NCBI RefSeq assembly: GCF_000422985.1
Contig: NZ_AUHC01000001.1
Coordinates: forward strand, 124,001 to 188,000
Direction of reading: 5' to 3'
DNA: 64,000 nt
From: Erythrobacter cryptus DSM 12079
Lineage (GTDB): Bacteria; Pseudomonadota; Alphaproteobacteria; Sphingomonadales; Sphingomonadaceae
The position numbers and the translations under genes were made by a program. The notes below the pieces were generated by a model, which saw only the letters and a program-made list of their open reading frames with translations, was not told the DNA's origin and ran no database searches. Numbering within the stretch: position 1 is the first letter of the stretch; each line of letters starts with the position of its first letter. Shown in pieces: positions 35,940 to 44,963 of this stretch.

Positions 35940-36566
35940 ATGACCCAGTTTCTCCTCAGCCTGCTCGACAAGGGCGGCTATCTCGGCATCTTCGTGCTGA
36001 TGATCCTCGAAAACGTGTTTCCGCCGATCCCTTCGGAGGTGATCCTCGTGGGGGCGGGGGCGCTGGTCGAGCAGGGGCGGATGGACGCCTATCTCCTGTG
36101 GATCGTCGCCACCGCGGGGACGCTGGCGGGTAACCTGTTCTGGTTCTGGCTCGGCGCGCGCTGGAGCGAGGAGACCCTGAAGCGGGTGATCGACCGTTGG
36201 GGCCGCTGGCTTACCTTCGAATGGGACGAGTTCCTCTCCGCCCGGCGGATGTTCCGCAAATATGGGGACGGGATTGTCTTCACCCTGCGGTTTTCGCCGA
36301 TACTGCGCACCATCGTCTCGCTGCCGGCGGGCCTGGCGCGGATGAAGCTGTGGCGCTTTTGCCTCTTCACCTTCCTCGGCTCGCTGATCTGGAATGGCCT
36401 TCTCATCCTCGGCGGACAGGCGCTGGCCGGGCTGATCACCCGCTACGAGAAACTCGCCGGCTATGTGGTGGTGGCGATCGTGCTCGGCGGGGTGCTGTTC
36501 TATCTCTACCGCGTCATCACCTGGAAGCCGGTGAAGGCGCATGAGGGCGGGGACAGCGGCGCCTAG
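35940..36566 (+). CDS. DedA family membrane protein
   Basis: A 208-residue inner-membrane protein of the DedA (SNARE-associated/VTT) family. Hallmarks are FVLMILENVFPPIPSEVILVGAGALVEQG, the GNLFWFWLGARWSEE turn and the conserved FTLRFSPILRTIVSLPAGLARMKLWRFCLFTFLGSLIWN motif, with about five to six hydrophobic segments. DedA proteins are lipid scramblase- or flippase-like transporters involved in membrane homeostasis. It begins with ATG 35940, 36 bp after gshB. Its TAG stop is shared with the convergent xerC stop (CTAG at 36563-36566). Confidence 0.92.
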   Translation: MTQFLLSLLDKGGYLGIFVLMILENVFPPIPSEVILVGAGALVEQGRMDAYLLWIVATAGTLAGNLFWFWLGARWSEETLKRVIDRWGRWLTFEWDEFLSARRMFRKYGDGIVFTLRFSPILRTIVSLPAGLARMKLWRFCLFTFLGSLIWNGLLILGGQALAGLITRYEKLAGYVVVAIVLGGVLFYLYRVITWKPVKAHEGGDSGA

Positions 36567-37453
36567 CCGCGCGGATGGGCCTTGCGATACTGGTCGAGCA
36601 GCTGGGCGGCATCGACCCTGGTGTAGATCTGGGTCGAGCCGAGCGAAGCGTGGCCGAGCAGTTCCTGAAGCGCGCGCAGATCCGCCCCGGCGCCGAGCAG
36701 GTGGGTGGCGAAGGAATGCCTGAGCGCGTGCGGGGTGGCGCTTTCGGGCAGGCCGAGCGCGCGGCGCGCGGCGGCAACGGCGCGCTGAACCATGCCTGGT
36801 GAGAGCGGCCCGCCCTTGGCGCCGCGAAACAGCGGCGCATCGCGCGTGAGCGGCCAGGGGCACTGCCGCACATAGTCTGCCACGGCGGCGCGGGTGATCG
36901 GCAGCACCGGCACCAGCCGCTGCTTGCCGCCCTTGCCCCGCACCAGCAGCACTTCGCCGAGCGGCTGATCGCCGCCTTTGAGCGCCAGCGCCTCGGCAAT
37001 CCGCAGGCCTGAGCCATAGAGCAGCAGCAGCACCGCCCGGTCGCGCGCCCCGATCCACTCGGTTGACGCGCTTTCCTCGACCGTCTCGGCCAGGCTCACC
37101 GCCTCGTCCGGGGTGACGGGACGGGGCAGGCCCTTCTTGAGCCGCGGCCCGCGCAGCCGCGGCGCGGCGGGATCGGGATCGCCCGCCTGGCCGCGGGCAA
37201 AGGCGATGAAGGCCTTGAGCGCCGAAAGCTCGCGCGCGGCGCTGGTATTGGCAAGGCCCTCGGCCCGGCGCGCGGCGAGGAAGGCACGCAGGTGATGCGC
37301 CTCGATCCGCGCGAGGCTGTCCCAGTCGTGGCAGGCCTGCGCCGCCACCAGCCGCGCTGCGGCGGCGACATAGGCGCGCACCGTGTGGGGCGAGCGGCGC
37401 AGATTGTCGGCCAGATGCGCGCGCCAGGCGGCGAGAAGATCGGCCCCGCTCAT
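36563..37453 (-). CDS. xerC: Tyrosine recombinase XerC
   Basis: Site-specific recombinase of the XerC type that with XerD resolves chromosome dimers at dif. At 296 residues it has the N-terminal core-binding domain (residues 1-105) and the catalytic domain with R151 (SGLRIAE), K174 (RGKGGK), H242-x-x-R245 (PHALRHSFATHLLGAGADLRALQELLGHASL, H268) and the nucleophile Y277 (STQIYTRVD). XerD is not in the window, so XerC is called by similarity and chromosomal context. It overlaps the stop of hemW by ATGA. It is not flanked by direct repeats or other mobile genes and is not a phage integrase. Confidence 0.92.
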   Translation of the reverse strand: MSGADLLAAWRAHLADNLRRSPHTVRAYVAAAARLVAAQACHDWDSLARIEAHHLRAFLAARRAEGLANTSAARELSALKAFIAFARGQAGDPDPAAPRLRGPRLKKGLPRPVTPDEAVSLAETVEESASTEWIGARDRAVLLLLYGSGLRIAEALALKGGDQPLGEVLLVRGKGGKQRLVPVLPITRAAVADYVRQCPWPLTRDAPLFRGAKGGPLSPGMVQRAVAAARRALGLPESATPHALRHSFATHLLGAGADLRALQELLGHASLGSTQIYTRVDAAQLLDQYRKAHPRG

Positions 37454-38601
37454 GCCGCCACCAGCTCATCGGCGACCAGTTCGGCCAGCACGGCATCGAG
37501 CACGCTGCGGCCTTGCGGCTCCACCCCGATGCGCGCACCCGCGCGCCAGACAAGCCCGAGCCGTGCGAGCCGGGCGAGCGCGCCCGCGTCAACCAGCGCT
37601 TCCGGGGGAAGGCCAAAGCGTGCGGCCAGCGCGGCAAGATCGACGCCCTCGACAAGACGCAGGCCCATCAGCAGCGCCTCGGCGGCCTGCTCCTCGGCGC
37701 TGAGCGCGCGCGCCTCGGCGATCCCGTGGCCCTGGGCGGCGACGGCTTTGAGGAAGCTTTCGGGCTTCTTGTGCCGCACCGTTGCCACGCCGCCGCGCCG
37801 CCCATGGGCGCCGGGGCCGATCCCGACATAGTCCTGATAGCGCCAATAGGTGAGGTTGTGGCGGCTCTCCTGCCCGGCTCGGGCATGGTTGCTGATCTCG
37901 TAGGCAGGCAGGCCCGCAGCCGCGCACAGGTCTTGCGTGATGCCGAAAAGCTCGGCCGCCACATCATCATCGAGCGGCCTCAAGCGCCCGCGCCGCACCT
38001 CGGCGGCAAAGCGCGTACCCGGCTCGATGGTGAGCTGGTAGAGCGACAGATGCGCGGTGCCAAAGCCGAGCGCGCGCTTGAGCTGCTGCTCCCACAAGGC
38101 GGGCGTGTGGCCGGGCAGGGCATAGATGAGATCGAAGCTGACCCGGCCAAAATGGGCCTGCGCGGTCTCGAGCGCGCGCAGCGCCTCATCTGCCCCGTGC
38201 AGCCTTCCGAGAAAGGCAAGCTCACCGTCATCGAGCGCTTGCACCCCGAGCGAGATGCGGTTGACCCCGGCCACGGCGAGATCGGCAAAGCGGCCTGCCT
38301 CGACCGACGAGGGATTGGCCTCGAGCGTGATCTCGATCTTCCGGTCAAGGCCCCACAGCTGCTCGGCCTCAGCGATCAATGCGGCGACCAGATCGGGCGG
38401 CATCAGCGAAGGCGTGCCTCCGCCGAAGAAGATCGAGGTGAGCGGGCCGGTTGCGGCAAGCTGCGCCTCAAAGCGCATGTCGGCAATCAGCGCCGCCTGC
38501 CAGGCGGCCACGTCCACCCCGCCACGCACGTGCGAGTTGAAATCGCAATAGGGGCACTTCCTGGCGCAGAAGGGCCAATGGATATAGAGCGCGCGGGCCA
38601 T
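37450..38601 (-). CDS. hemW: HemW, radical SAM haem chaperone
   Basis: A 383-residue radical SAM protein of the HemW (formerly HemN-like) family that inserts haem into respiratory enzymes. The 4Fe-4S site is C12-x3-C16-x2-C19 in PFCARKCPYCDFNSHV. Further blocks are FFGGGTPSLMPPDLV, ITLEANPSS, GVNRISLGVQALDD and DLIYALPGHTPALWEQQL, with the C-terminal HNLTYWRYQDYVGIGPGAHGR. There is no HemN-type N-terminal extension, so coproporphyrinogen dehydrogenase activity is unlikely. It overlaps xerC by ATGA and follows rdgB after 9 bp, an rph-rdgB-hemW operon typical of alphaproteobacteria. Confidence 0.94.
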   Translation of the reverse strand: MARALYIHWPFCARKCPYCDFNSHVRGGVDVAAWQAALIADMRFEAQLAATGPLTSIFFGGGTPSLMPPDLVAALIAEAEQLWGLDRKIEITLEANPSSVEAGRFADLAVAGVNRISLGVQALDDGELAFLGRLHGADEALRALETAQAHFGRVSFDLIYALPGHTPALWEQQLKRALGFGTAHLSLYQLTIEPGTRFAAEVRRGRLRPLDDDVAAELFGITQDLCAAAGLPAYEISNHARAGQESRHNLTYWRYQDYVGIGPGAHGRRGGVATVRHKKPESFLKAVAAQGHGIAEARALSAEEQAAEALLMGLRLVEGVDLAALAARFGLPPEALVDAGALARLARLGLVWRAGARIGVEPQGRSVLDAVLAELVADELVAA

Positions 38602-38610
38602 GCGCGCAGT

Positions 38611-39252
38611 CTAGCCGGCGAACTGCGCGGCGACCAGCTTGGCAAAGGCGGCAGCGCGGTGGCTGATCGCGTGCTTTTCTTCCGGCGCGATCTCGGCGAA
38701 GGTCTCAGTCCTTCCCTGCGGCACGAACACCGGATCATAGCCAAAGCCCAGGGTGCCGCGCGGCGGCCAGGTGAGGCGCCCCGCGCAGGTGCCTTCATAG
38801 ATGGCATAGTCGCCATCGGGCCAGGCCAGCGCCAGCGCGCAGTGGAAGGCGGCGGAACGGTCGACGTCTGGGCCGCGCTCGGCCAGCATCCCTTCGACCT
38901 TGCCCATCGCCATATACCAATCGCGCCCCGGCGGGCCTTCAAACCACTGCCGCTCGGCCCAGTCGGCGGTATAGACCCCGGGGCGGCCATCAAGCGCCGC
39001 AACGCTCAGCCCACTGTCATCGGCAAGCGCAGCCAGCCCCGAGGCCTCTGCCGCGGCGCGCGCCTTGATCAGCGCGTTTTCGGCAAAGCTGCGCCCGGTC
39101 TCGGCCGGCTCGGGCAGGCCCAGCGCCCCGGCGGACAGGCAGGTGACTCCGTAGGGGCCAAGCAGCGCGCTGATTTCCTTGAGCTTGCCGGCATTGTGGG
39201 TGGCGATCACCAACCGGCCCGCGCCAAGGCGACGGGCGGCATCGGCGCTCAT
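38611..39252 (-). CDS. rdgB: dITP/XTP pyrophosphatase (RdgB/HAM1)
   Basis: Removes non-canonical nucleotides such as dITP and XTP from the pool by pyrophosphohydrolysis. The 213-residue protein shows [20 protein letters not shown] at the N-terminus, [46 protein letters not shown], and the C-terminal [38 protein letters not shown], all diagnostic. The ATG at 39252 overlaps the rph stop as ATGA; an upstream in-frame start (39291) is discounted. It is a normal-length family member and part of the rph-rdgB-hemW-xerC minus-strand run. Confidence 0.95.
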   Translation of the reverse strand: MSADAARRLGAGRLVIATHNAGKLKEISALLGPYGVTCLSAGALGLPEPAETGRSFAENALIKARAAAEASGLAALADDSGLSVAALDGRPGVYTADWAERQWFEGPPGRDWYMAMGKVEGMLAERGPDVDRSAAFHCALALAWPDGDYAIYEGTCAGRLTWPPRGTLGFGYDPVFVPQGRTETFAEIAPEEKHAISHRAAAFAKLVAAQFAG

Positions 39253-39962
39253 CGCACCGCCTCGGCCTGGGCGGCAAAGATGCGCTCGCACCCGATCCGG
39301 GCGAGGCGCAAGAGCCGCAGCAGCGCCTCCTCGTCATAGGTTGCGCCCTCGGCGGTGGCCTGCACTTCGGCGATCTGCCCGCCGGAAAGCAGCACGAAAT
39401 TGCCATCGGCCTCGGCGCGCGAATCCTCATCGTAATCAAGGTCGAGCACCGGCGTGCCCTGGAAGATCCCGCAGGACACCGCCGCCACCTGCGCCATGAT
39501 CGGATCCTCGCGCAGCTCGCCCGAAGCGATCAGGCCATTGACCGCGAGGCGCAGCGCCACCCAGGCGCCCGAGATCGCCGCGGTGCGGGTGCCGCCATCG
39601 GCCTGGAGCACATCGCAATCGAGCGTGATCTGCCGCTCGCCAAGCTTCTTGAGATCGACCACCGCGCGCAAGGAACGGCCGATAAGCCGCTGGATTTCCT
39701 GCGTACGGCCCGATTGCTTGCCCTTGGCCGCCTCGCGCGCCGTACGGCTGTGGGTGGCGCGCGGGAGCATCGCATATTCCCCCGTCACCCAGCCTTCGCC
39801 CTTGCCCCTGAGCCACGGCGGCACGTTCTTCTCGACGCTCGCGGTGCACAGCACCTTGGTATCGCCAAAGGCGATGAGGCACGCGCCTTCGGCATGCCGG
39901 GTAAAGCCGGTCTCGATGGTGATGGCGCGCATTTCATCGGGCGCGCGTCCGGATGGGCGCAT
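39249..39962 (-). CDS. rph: Ribonuclease PH
   Basis: A phosphorolytic 3'-5' exoribonuclease that trims tRNA 3' ends. The 237-residue protein begins [44 protein letters not shown], has the RNA-binding region [50 protein letters not shown] and the active-site [17 protein letters not shown] block. The open frame runs 975 bp further upstream through the antisense of hrcA, but the family start and 82 bp of intergenic DNA fix the ATG at 39962. It is divergent from hrcA. This is the first gene of the rph-rdgB-hemW-xerC run. Confidence 0.95.
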   Translation of the reverse strand: MRPSGRAPDEMRAITIETGFTRHAEGACLIAFGDTKVLCTASVEKNVPPWLRGKGEGWVTGEYAMLPRATHSRTAREAAKGKQSGRTQEIQRLIGRSLRAVVDLKKLGERQITLDCDVLQADGGTRTAAISGAWVALRLAVNGLIASGELREDPIMAQVAAVSCGIFQGTPVLDLDYDEDSRAEADGNFVLLSGGQIAEVQATAEGATYDEEALLRLLRLARIGCERIFAAQAEAVR

Positions 39963-40044
39963 GGGGCAACTCCGTATGGGAACTGGCGCGCCTTTAGGCA
40001 CCGGCCCCTTGTCGCGGCAAGCGCAAACACTATGGTGGGAAGTG

Positions 40045-41088
40045 ATGAATGCGCCGCCTGTCACCGAATTGACCGCCCGCGCGCGCGAAATCTTCCGCCG
40101 CGTGGTTGAGGAATATCTCGAACATGGCCAGCCGGTGGGCTCGAAGACGCTCGCGGCTGATGGCACGCTCAATCTCTCGCCCGCCTCGATCCGCTCGGTG
40201 CTGGCCGATCTCGAGGCGCTGGGCCTGCTCGCCGCTCCGCACACCAGCGCCGGGCGGATGCCCACCGATGCGGGCCTGCGGATCTTCGTCGATGGCATGA
40301 TGCGCGTCGCCGAGCCGACCCGCGAGGAGCAGGCGGCGATCGAGGCGCGCCTCGCCGAGGCCGGGCCGCTCGAGGCGGCGCTGCACCAGGCGAGCGCGAT
40401 CCTCTCCGATCTCTCGGGCGCGGCCGGGATGGTGCTGGTCGCCCCGCGCGAGCAGCGCCTCGCCCAGTTCAGCCTCGTCGATCTCGGCCAGGGGCGGGCT
40501 TTGGCGGTGCTGGTGGGCGAGGATGGCGGGATCGAGAACCGCATCATCTCGCTCGGCGGCGCAATCGCCCCTGGCGCGCTCGAGCGGGCCTCGAACTTCA
40601 TCACCGCCCGGCTGGCAGGCCGCACCCTTGCCGAAGCGGCCCAGGCTATGCGTGCCGAGATCGCCGCCGGGCGCTCGCAGCTCGATGATGCCAGCCGCGA
40701 CCTCGTTGAGCGGGGCCTTGCGGTGTGGAGCGAGGATGCCGCGCGCCGCCCGGTGCTGATCGTGCGCGGCGCGGCCAACCTGCTCGATGAGGCCGCGCTT
40801 GGCGATGTCGAGCGGGTGCGGATGCTGCTCGAGGACCTTGAAAACAAGCAGGCGATCGCCGAAGTGCTCGAAAGCGCGCGCGAGGCAGAGGCGACGCGGA
40901 TCTTCATCGGCAGCGAGAACCGCCTGTTTGCGCTCACCGGCTCGGCGGTGATCGCCTCGCCCTATCGCGATCGCGAGGGCCGGGTGGTGGGCGTGCTCGG
41001 GGTGATCGGGCCAACCCGGTTGAATTACGCCCGGGTTGTCCCCATGGTGGATCTGACTGCCCGATCGCTGGGCAAGCTTATCGCTTGA
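40045..41088 (+). CDS. hrcA: Heat-inducible transcription repressor HrcA
   Basis: A repressor of heat-shock operons that binds CIRCE elements. The 347-residue protein has an N-terminal winged helix ([81 protein letters not shown]), a GAF-like middle part and a C-terminal region ending [24 protein letters not shown]. The ATG at 40045 follows a GGGAAGTG ribosome site. No CIRCE dyad is visible in front of hrcA or dnaK, so its targets (probably groESL) lie elsewhere. It is followed by grpE after 16 bp, as is common in alphaproteobacteria. Confidence 0.95.
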   Translation: MNAPPVTELTARAREIFRRVVEEYLEHGQPVGSKTLAADGTLNLSPASIRSVLADLEALGLLAAPHTSAGRMPTDAGLRIFVDGMMRVAEPTREEQAAIEARLAEAGPLEAALHQASAILSDLSGAAGMVLVAPREQRLAQFSLVDLGQGRALAVLVGEDGGIENRIISLGGAIAPGALERASNFITARLAGRTLAEAAQAMRAEIAAGRSQLDDASRDLVERGLAVWSEDAARRPVLIVRGAANLLDEAALGDVERVRMLLEDLENKQAIAEVLESAREAEATRIFIGSENRLFALTGSAVIASPYRDREGRVVGVLGVIGPTRLNYARVVPMVDLTARSLGKLIA

Positions 41089-41104
41089 GGGAAAGCAGCA
41101 AGAC

Positions 41105-41716
41105 ATGAACGAGAACGACAAGCCGCTCGACCAGGCGGCGGAAGCCGAATTGCAGGGCGTGCCCGAGGAACTGCGCGAGGGCGCCGCGGCGGATGAAACC
41201 GCGCCGCTCAACGAAGCGCTTGAAAGCCTCAAGCGCGATCTTGAGGCTGCGCGGCAGGACGTGCTCTATGCCCAGGCCGAAACCCAGAACGTGCGCCGCC
41301 GGCTCGAACGCGAGAAGGAGGAGGCGCGGGCCTATGCCGCGACTGGCTTTGCCCGCGATATCCTGAGCGTGGCTGACAACCTCGCACGCGCGATCGAAGC
41401 GATTCCGCAGTCCCTGCGCGAGGATGAGAGCATGAAGGGCCTCATCACCGGACTCGAGGCGACCCAACGCGAGCTGGAAAAGGTCTTTGCCAGCCACGGC
41501 ATCACCCGGATTGCCGCGGTCGGCCTGCCGCTCGATCCCAATCGCCACCAGGCAATGATCGAGGTGCCGAGCGCCGAACACGAACCGGGCACGGTGGTGT
41601 CGGAATTGCAATCCGGCTGGATGATCAAGGACCGCCTGCTGCGCGCGGCGATGGTGGCGGTGGCCAAGGCGGTCGCGCCCGAAGGCGAGCCAGCGCCTGA
41701 TCAAACGGCACAATAG
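41105..41716 (+). CDS. grpE: Nucleotide exchange factor GrpE
   Basis: Exchange factor for DnaK. The 203-residue protein has a disordered acidic N-terminus, a long coiled-coil (residues about 40-100: EALESLKRDLEAARQDVLYAQAETQNVRRRLEREKEEARAYAATGFARDILSVADNLARAIE) and the C-terminal beta-domain with GITRIAAVGLPLDPNRHQAMIEVPSAEHEPGTVVSELQSGWMIKDRLLRAAMVAVAK. It is co-transcribed with hrcA. Normally dnaK follows soon after; here two minus-strand genes lie between grpE and dnaK, a gap of 1.2 kb. Confidence 0.96.
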   Translation: MNENDKPLDQAAEAELQGVPEELREGAAADETAPLNEALESLKRDLEAARQDVLYAQAETQNVRRRLEREKEEARAYAATGFARDILSVADNLARAIEAIPQSLREDESMKGLITGLEATQRELEKVFASHGITRIAAVGLPLDPNRHQAMIEVPSAEHEPGTVVSELQSGWMIKDRLLRAAMVAVAKAVAPEGEPAPDQTAQ

Positions 41717-41743
41717 GCCAAGCGGGCCAGGCACCCGCGCGCT

Positions 41744-42175
41744 TCAGGCCCGAAAGGGCAGAATCGCCTCGTAACTGGCAAGCGGGGCGGCCCCGGCAAC
41801 CTGCCGGCCGCGGCGCAGCAGAAAGGCGTGGCGCACGATCTCGGCCTGCTGCTCGATCCCGTATTGCTCGAGTTTCCAGCCGGGCCTCAGCGTGTAGGCA
41901 TAGCGGCACCAGGGATGGCGGCGCAGCAGCAGGAACCACGGCCCGTGCCGCTGCGCCTGCCAGACATGCACCATCTCGTGGATGAAATGGCCCTGGAGGC
42001 TGAGCGCAGCGGCGGCAAAATCATCGCAATAGTGGCGCGCCTCGGGGTGGAAGTGGAGATGCCCGCGCGGCGCCATCGTCACCCCGCGTGGTTGGAAGGG
42101 CACGAAGGTGCGGCGGCGGATGGTCACCGCGCCGTAGTCAATCGCATCGCCGAAGATGCTGCGCGCCAGCGCCAC
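41744..42175 (-). CDS. Zinc-metallopeptidase-like protein (vgr-related), HExxH
   Basis: A 143-residue protein with a clear HExxH-type zinc site, FIHEMVHVWQAQRHGPW (about residues 63-80), and a conserved GEVALARSIFGDAIDYGAVTI start region. Sphingomonad homologues are often labelled vgr-related proteins, without experimental function. The GTG at 42175 is used; the frame is open upstream to the stop of the copper chaperone gene and homologues begin a few residues earlier, but there is no better start codon. There is no signal peptide. The product could be a cytoplasmic peptidase, or an inactive relative. It lies on the opposite strand within the grpE-dnaK interval. Confidence 0.7.
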   Translation of the reverse strand: MALARSIFGDAIDYGAVTIRRRTFVPFQPRGVTMAPRGHLHFHPEARHYCDDFAAAALSLQGHFIHEMVHVWQAQRHGPWFLLLRRHPWCRYAYTLRPGWKLEQYGIEQQAEIVRHAFLLRRGRQVAGAAPLASYEAILPFRA

Positions 42176-42231
42176 CTCGCCCGCGGTCAGCGCGCGCGCA
42201 CCGCCGACCGGGCAGGCAGGCGCCGCGCCGC

Positions 42232-42762
42232 TCAGCGCGCCTCTCCCGCAGCGCGCAGCGGCGCGGCAAAGCTGTGCGTGGTGCCATCGGCAAAGCGCAG
42301 CGTCACCATCACGCTTTGGCCAGGCTTCCAGTCGGGCGCCGGCTGCATCGCCATCACATGAAGCCCGCCCGGAGAAAAGCTGACCCTGACGCCATCGCTG
42401 AGCTGCACCGGATCGGCCCCCACCATCATCCGCGCCCCGTCCTTCTCGATGGTCTGATGGATCATCGTCATGCCAGCCCCTTCGATCGTGACCTCATCAA
42501 GCGTTAGGCTGCCCGCGCCGCGGTAGGAAAGATCGAAATAGAGCGCCGCCGGATTGCCGGCCACGGGGGAAAGCACGATCCGGGGATTGGCAATGGCAAG
42601 GCCTTGAGGGGCATCAGCGGGAGCAGGGGCGGGGGAGGCGGCAGGGGCGCTTGCCGCTTCACTCCTGGCTTCGGGCGCGCCGGCCTCGGGCGCGCAGGCG
42701 GCGAGCAGGGCAAGAACGCCCGCGCCCGCAGGGGAACTGGCGGCAAGGGGGAACAGGCGCAT
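42232..42762 (-). CDS. PCu(A)C-type copper chaperone lipoprotein
   Basis: A 176-residue protein with a lipoprotein signal (MRLFPLAASSPAGAGVLALLAAC, lipobox Cys23), an Ala/Pro-rich linker to about residue 50, and a C-terminal beta-sandwich matching the PCu(A)C (DUF461) copper chaperone family: AALYFDLSYRGAGSLTLDEVTIEGAGMTMIHQ, then DGVRVSFSPGGLHVMAMQ. The usual copper ligand set H-x10-M..H-x-M is represented by MTMIHQ and HVMAM. It would deliver Cu(I) to cytochrome c oxidase or to copper-resistance proteins from the outer surface of the periplasm. It is divergent from dnaK and precedes the vgr-related gene. Confidence 0.85.
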   Translation of the reverse strand: MRLFPLAASSPAGAGVLALLAACAPEAGAPEARSEAASAPAASPAPAPADAPQGLAIANPRIVLSPVAGNPAALYFDLSYRGAGSLTLDEVTIEGAGMTMIHQTIEKDGARMMVGADPVQLSDGVRVSFSPGGLHVMAMQPAPDWKPGQSVMVTLRFADGTTHSFAAPLRAAGEAR

Positions 42763-42828
42763 CGCAAGGGGCCTTTCGCAGTGACATCGAAGGTTTCACA
42801 AGCTGCGCCCGTCTAGTGCCGCGCGTCC

Positions 42829-42856
42829 CTTGTGCCAAGCAAATCCGCACCTATAT
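42829..42856 (+). promoter_or_regulatory. Probable sigma-32 (RpoH) promoter of dnaK
   Basis: CTTGTG at 42829-42834 and CTATAT at 42851-42856 are 16 bp apart, the layout of alphaproteobacterial heat-shock promoters (CTTG then a C/T-rich -10). Transcription would start near 42863, leaving an 80-nt leader before the dnaK ATG at 42950. No CIRCE dyad is present, so sigma-32 rather than HrcA is the likely control of dnaK. Confidence 0.5.
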
Positions 42857-42949
42857 CGCCCTCACAAACGAGCCGCCAAAGTGCTTTGCCGCGATCCGGG
42901 AAGCCGACGGCAGCGGTGTCCAACAATTGTCCAGATGGATGGGAAAAAC

Positions 42950-44872
42950 ATGGGTAAAGTAATCGGTATCGACCTCGGCACCACCAATTCCTGCGTGGCC
43001 GTGATGGATGGGGGCAAGCCCAAGGTCATCGAGAATTCCGAAGGGGCGCGCACCACGCCCTCGATCGTCGCCTTCACCAAGGATGGCCAGCGCCTCATCG
43101 GCCAGCCGGCCAAGCGCCAGGCGGTGACCAACCCCGACAACACGATCTTTGCGGTCAAGCGCCTGATCGGTCGCCGGTTCGACGATCCGATGACCAAGAA
43201 GGATGCCGAGCTCGTCCCCTACAAGATCGTCAAGGGCAAGAACGGCGATGCCTGGGTGCACGCCGGGGGCGAGGATTACAGCCCCTCGCAGATCTCCGCC
43301 TTCATCCTGCAGAAGATGAAGGAGACCGCCGAGAGCTATCTGGGCGAGCCGGTGACCCAGGCGGTGATCACCGTGCCGGCCTATTTCAACGATGCCCAGC
43401 GCCAGGCGACCAAGGATGCCGGGCAGATCGCTGGGCTGGAAGTGCTGCGCATCATCAACGAGCCGACCGCGGCGGCGCTCGCCTATGGTCTCGACAAGCA
43501 GGATGGCAAGACCATCGCGGTCTATGACCTTGGCGGGGGCACCTTCGATATCTCGATCCTCGAGATCGGTGATGGCGTGTTCGAGGTGAAGTCCACCAAT
43601 GGCGACACCTTCCTGGGCGGCGAGGACTTCGACAGCGCCCTCGTCGAATATCTTGCCGAGCAGTTCAAGAAGAAGGAAGGCATGGATCTCAAGGCCGACA
43701 AGCTCGCGCTCCAGCGCCTCAAGGAGGCGGCCGAGAAGGCCAAGATCGAGCTTTCGAGCGCGGCGACCACCGAGATCAACCTGCCCTTCATCACCGCGCG
43801 CATGGAAGGCGGGGTGACGACGCCGCTGCACCTGGTTGAAACCATCACCCGGGCCGATCTTGAGCGCCTGGTCGATCACCTGATCCAGCGCACGCTCGAG
43901 CCGTGCAAGAAGGCGCTGGCCGATGCCGGCATCACCAAGGATCAGGTTGACGAGGTGATCCTCGTGGGCGGCATGACCCGCATGCCCAAGGTGCGTGAGG
44001 TGGTGGAGCAGTTCTTTGGCGTCAAGCCGCACACCGGCGTCAACCCGGACGAAGTCGTCGCCATGGGCGCGGCGATCCAGGCGGGCGTGCTGCAGGGCGA
44101 TGTCAAGGACGTGCTGCTGCTCGACGTGACCCCGCTCTCGCTCGGTATTGAGACGCTGGGCGGCGTGTTCACCCGCATGATCGACCGCAACACCACCATT
44201 CCGACCAAGAAGACCCAGGTGTTCTCCACCGCCGAGGACAACCAGGACGCGGTGACGATCAAGGTCTATCAGGGCGAGCGCGAGATGGCGGCCGACAACA
44301 AGCTGCTCGGCAATTTCGACCTGATCGGCATTCCCCCGGCGCCGCGCGGGGTGCCGCAGATCGAGGTGACCTTCGACATCGACGCCAACGGCATCGTCTC
44401 GGTCAGCGCGAAGGACAAGGGCACCGGCAAGGAGCAGACCATCAAGATCCAGGCCTCGGGCGGGCTGAGCGAGGCCGACATCGAGCAGATGGTCAAGGAT
44501 GCCGAGCGCTTTGCCGAGGAGGACAAGAAGCGCCGGGCCGCGGCCGAGGCGCGCAACCAGGCCGATAGTCTGGTGCACGCCACCGAAAAGCAGCTTGCCG
44601 AGCATGGCGAGCGGATCGATGCGGCCACCAAGGCCGAGGTCGAAACCGCGATCGCGGCGGTCAAGACCGCGCTTGAAGGCGGCGATGCCGACGAGATCAA
44701 CGCCAAGGCCCAGGCGCTCACCCAGGCGGCGATGAAGATGGGTCAGCAGATCTACGAGGCCCAGCAGGCTTCCGCCGCGCCCGAGGGCGATGGCGCCGCG
44801 GCTCCCGAAACGCCGGCCGAGGACGTGGTCGACGCCGAATTCTCCGAGGTCGACGAAGACAAGAAGGGCTAA
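42950..44872 (+). CDS. dnaK: Chaperone protein DnaK (Hsp70)
   Basis: The 640-residue Hsp70 chaperone with N-terminal ATPase domain ([51 protein letters not shown]), the substrate-binding domain ([26 protein letters not shown]) and C-terminal lid ending [15 protein letters not shown], the conserved EExxKK-like tail. It works with GrpE and DnaJ encoded nearby. The ATG at 42950 is preceded by GGGAAAAAC; an open frame extends further upstream (42830) without conservation. Likely driven by a sigma-32 promoter at 42829-42856. A hairpin at 44902-44927 separates it from dnaJ and may reduce read-through. Confidence 0.98.
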   Translation: MGKVIGIDLGTTNSCVAVMDGGKPKVIENSEGARTTPSIVAFTKDGQRLIGQPAKRQAVTNPDNTIFAVKRLIGRRFDDPMTKKDAELVPYKIVKGKNGDAWVHAGGEDYSPSQISAFILQKMKETAESYLGEPVTQAVITVPAYFNDAQRQATKDAGQIAGLEVLRIINEPTAAALAYGLDKQDGKTIAVYDLGGGTFDISILEIGDGVFEVKSTNGDTFLGGEDFDSALVEYLAEQFKKKEGMDLKADKLALQRLKEAAEKAKIELSSAATTEINLPFITARMEGGVTTPLHLVETITRADLERLVDHLIQRTLEPCKKALADAGITKDQVDEVILVGGMTRMPKVREVVEQFFGVKPHTGVNPDEVVAMGAAIQAGVLQGDVKDVLLLDVTPLSLGIETLGGVFTRMIDRNTTIPTKKTQVFSTAEDNQDAVTIKVYQGEREMAADNKLLGNFDLIGIPPAPRGVPQIEVTFDIDANGIVSVSAKDKGTGKEQTIKIQASGGLSEADIEQMVKDAERFAEEDKKRRAAAEARNQADSLVHATEKQLAEHGERIDAATKAEVETAIAAVKTALEGGDADEINAKAQALTQAAMKMGQQIYEAQQASAAPEGDGAAAPETPAEDVVDAEFSEVDEDKKG

Positions 44873-44963
44873 AGCCCCGATGCCAACCCTATCGTCGTCG
44901 GCGGGCCCGGTTCCCCTTTCCGGCCCGTCGGCGGCGACCGGCGATGCGGATTAGGTCAGCCTC

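Noticed and set aside
36563..37453. Phage or integron integrase marking a mobile element.
   Set aside because: The XerC-type catalytic pattern and the conserved rph-rdgB-hemW-xerC context, without att repeats or cargo, indicate the chromosomal recombinase.
44889..44945. Intrinsic terminator between dnaK and dnaJ.
   Set aside because: A bulged hairpin (44902-44910 with 44920-44927) exists, but no U-tract follows; dnaK and dnaJ are normally co-expressed.
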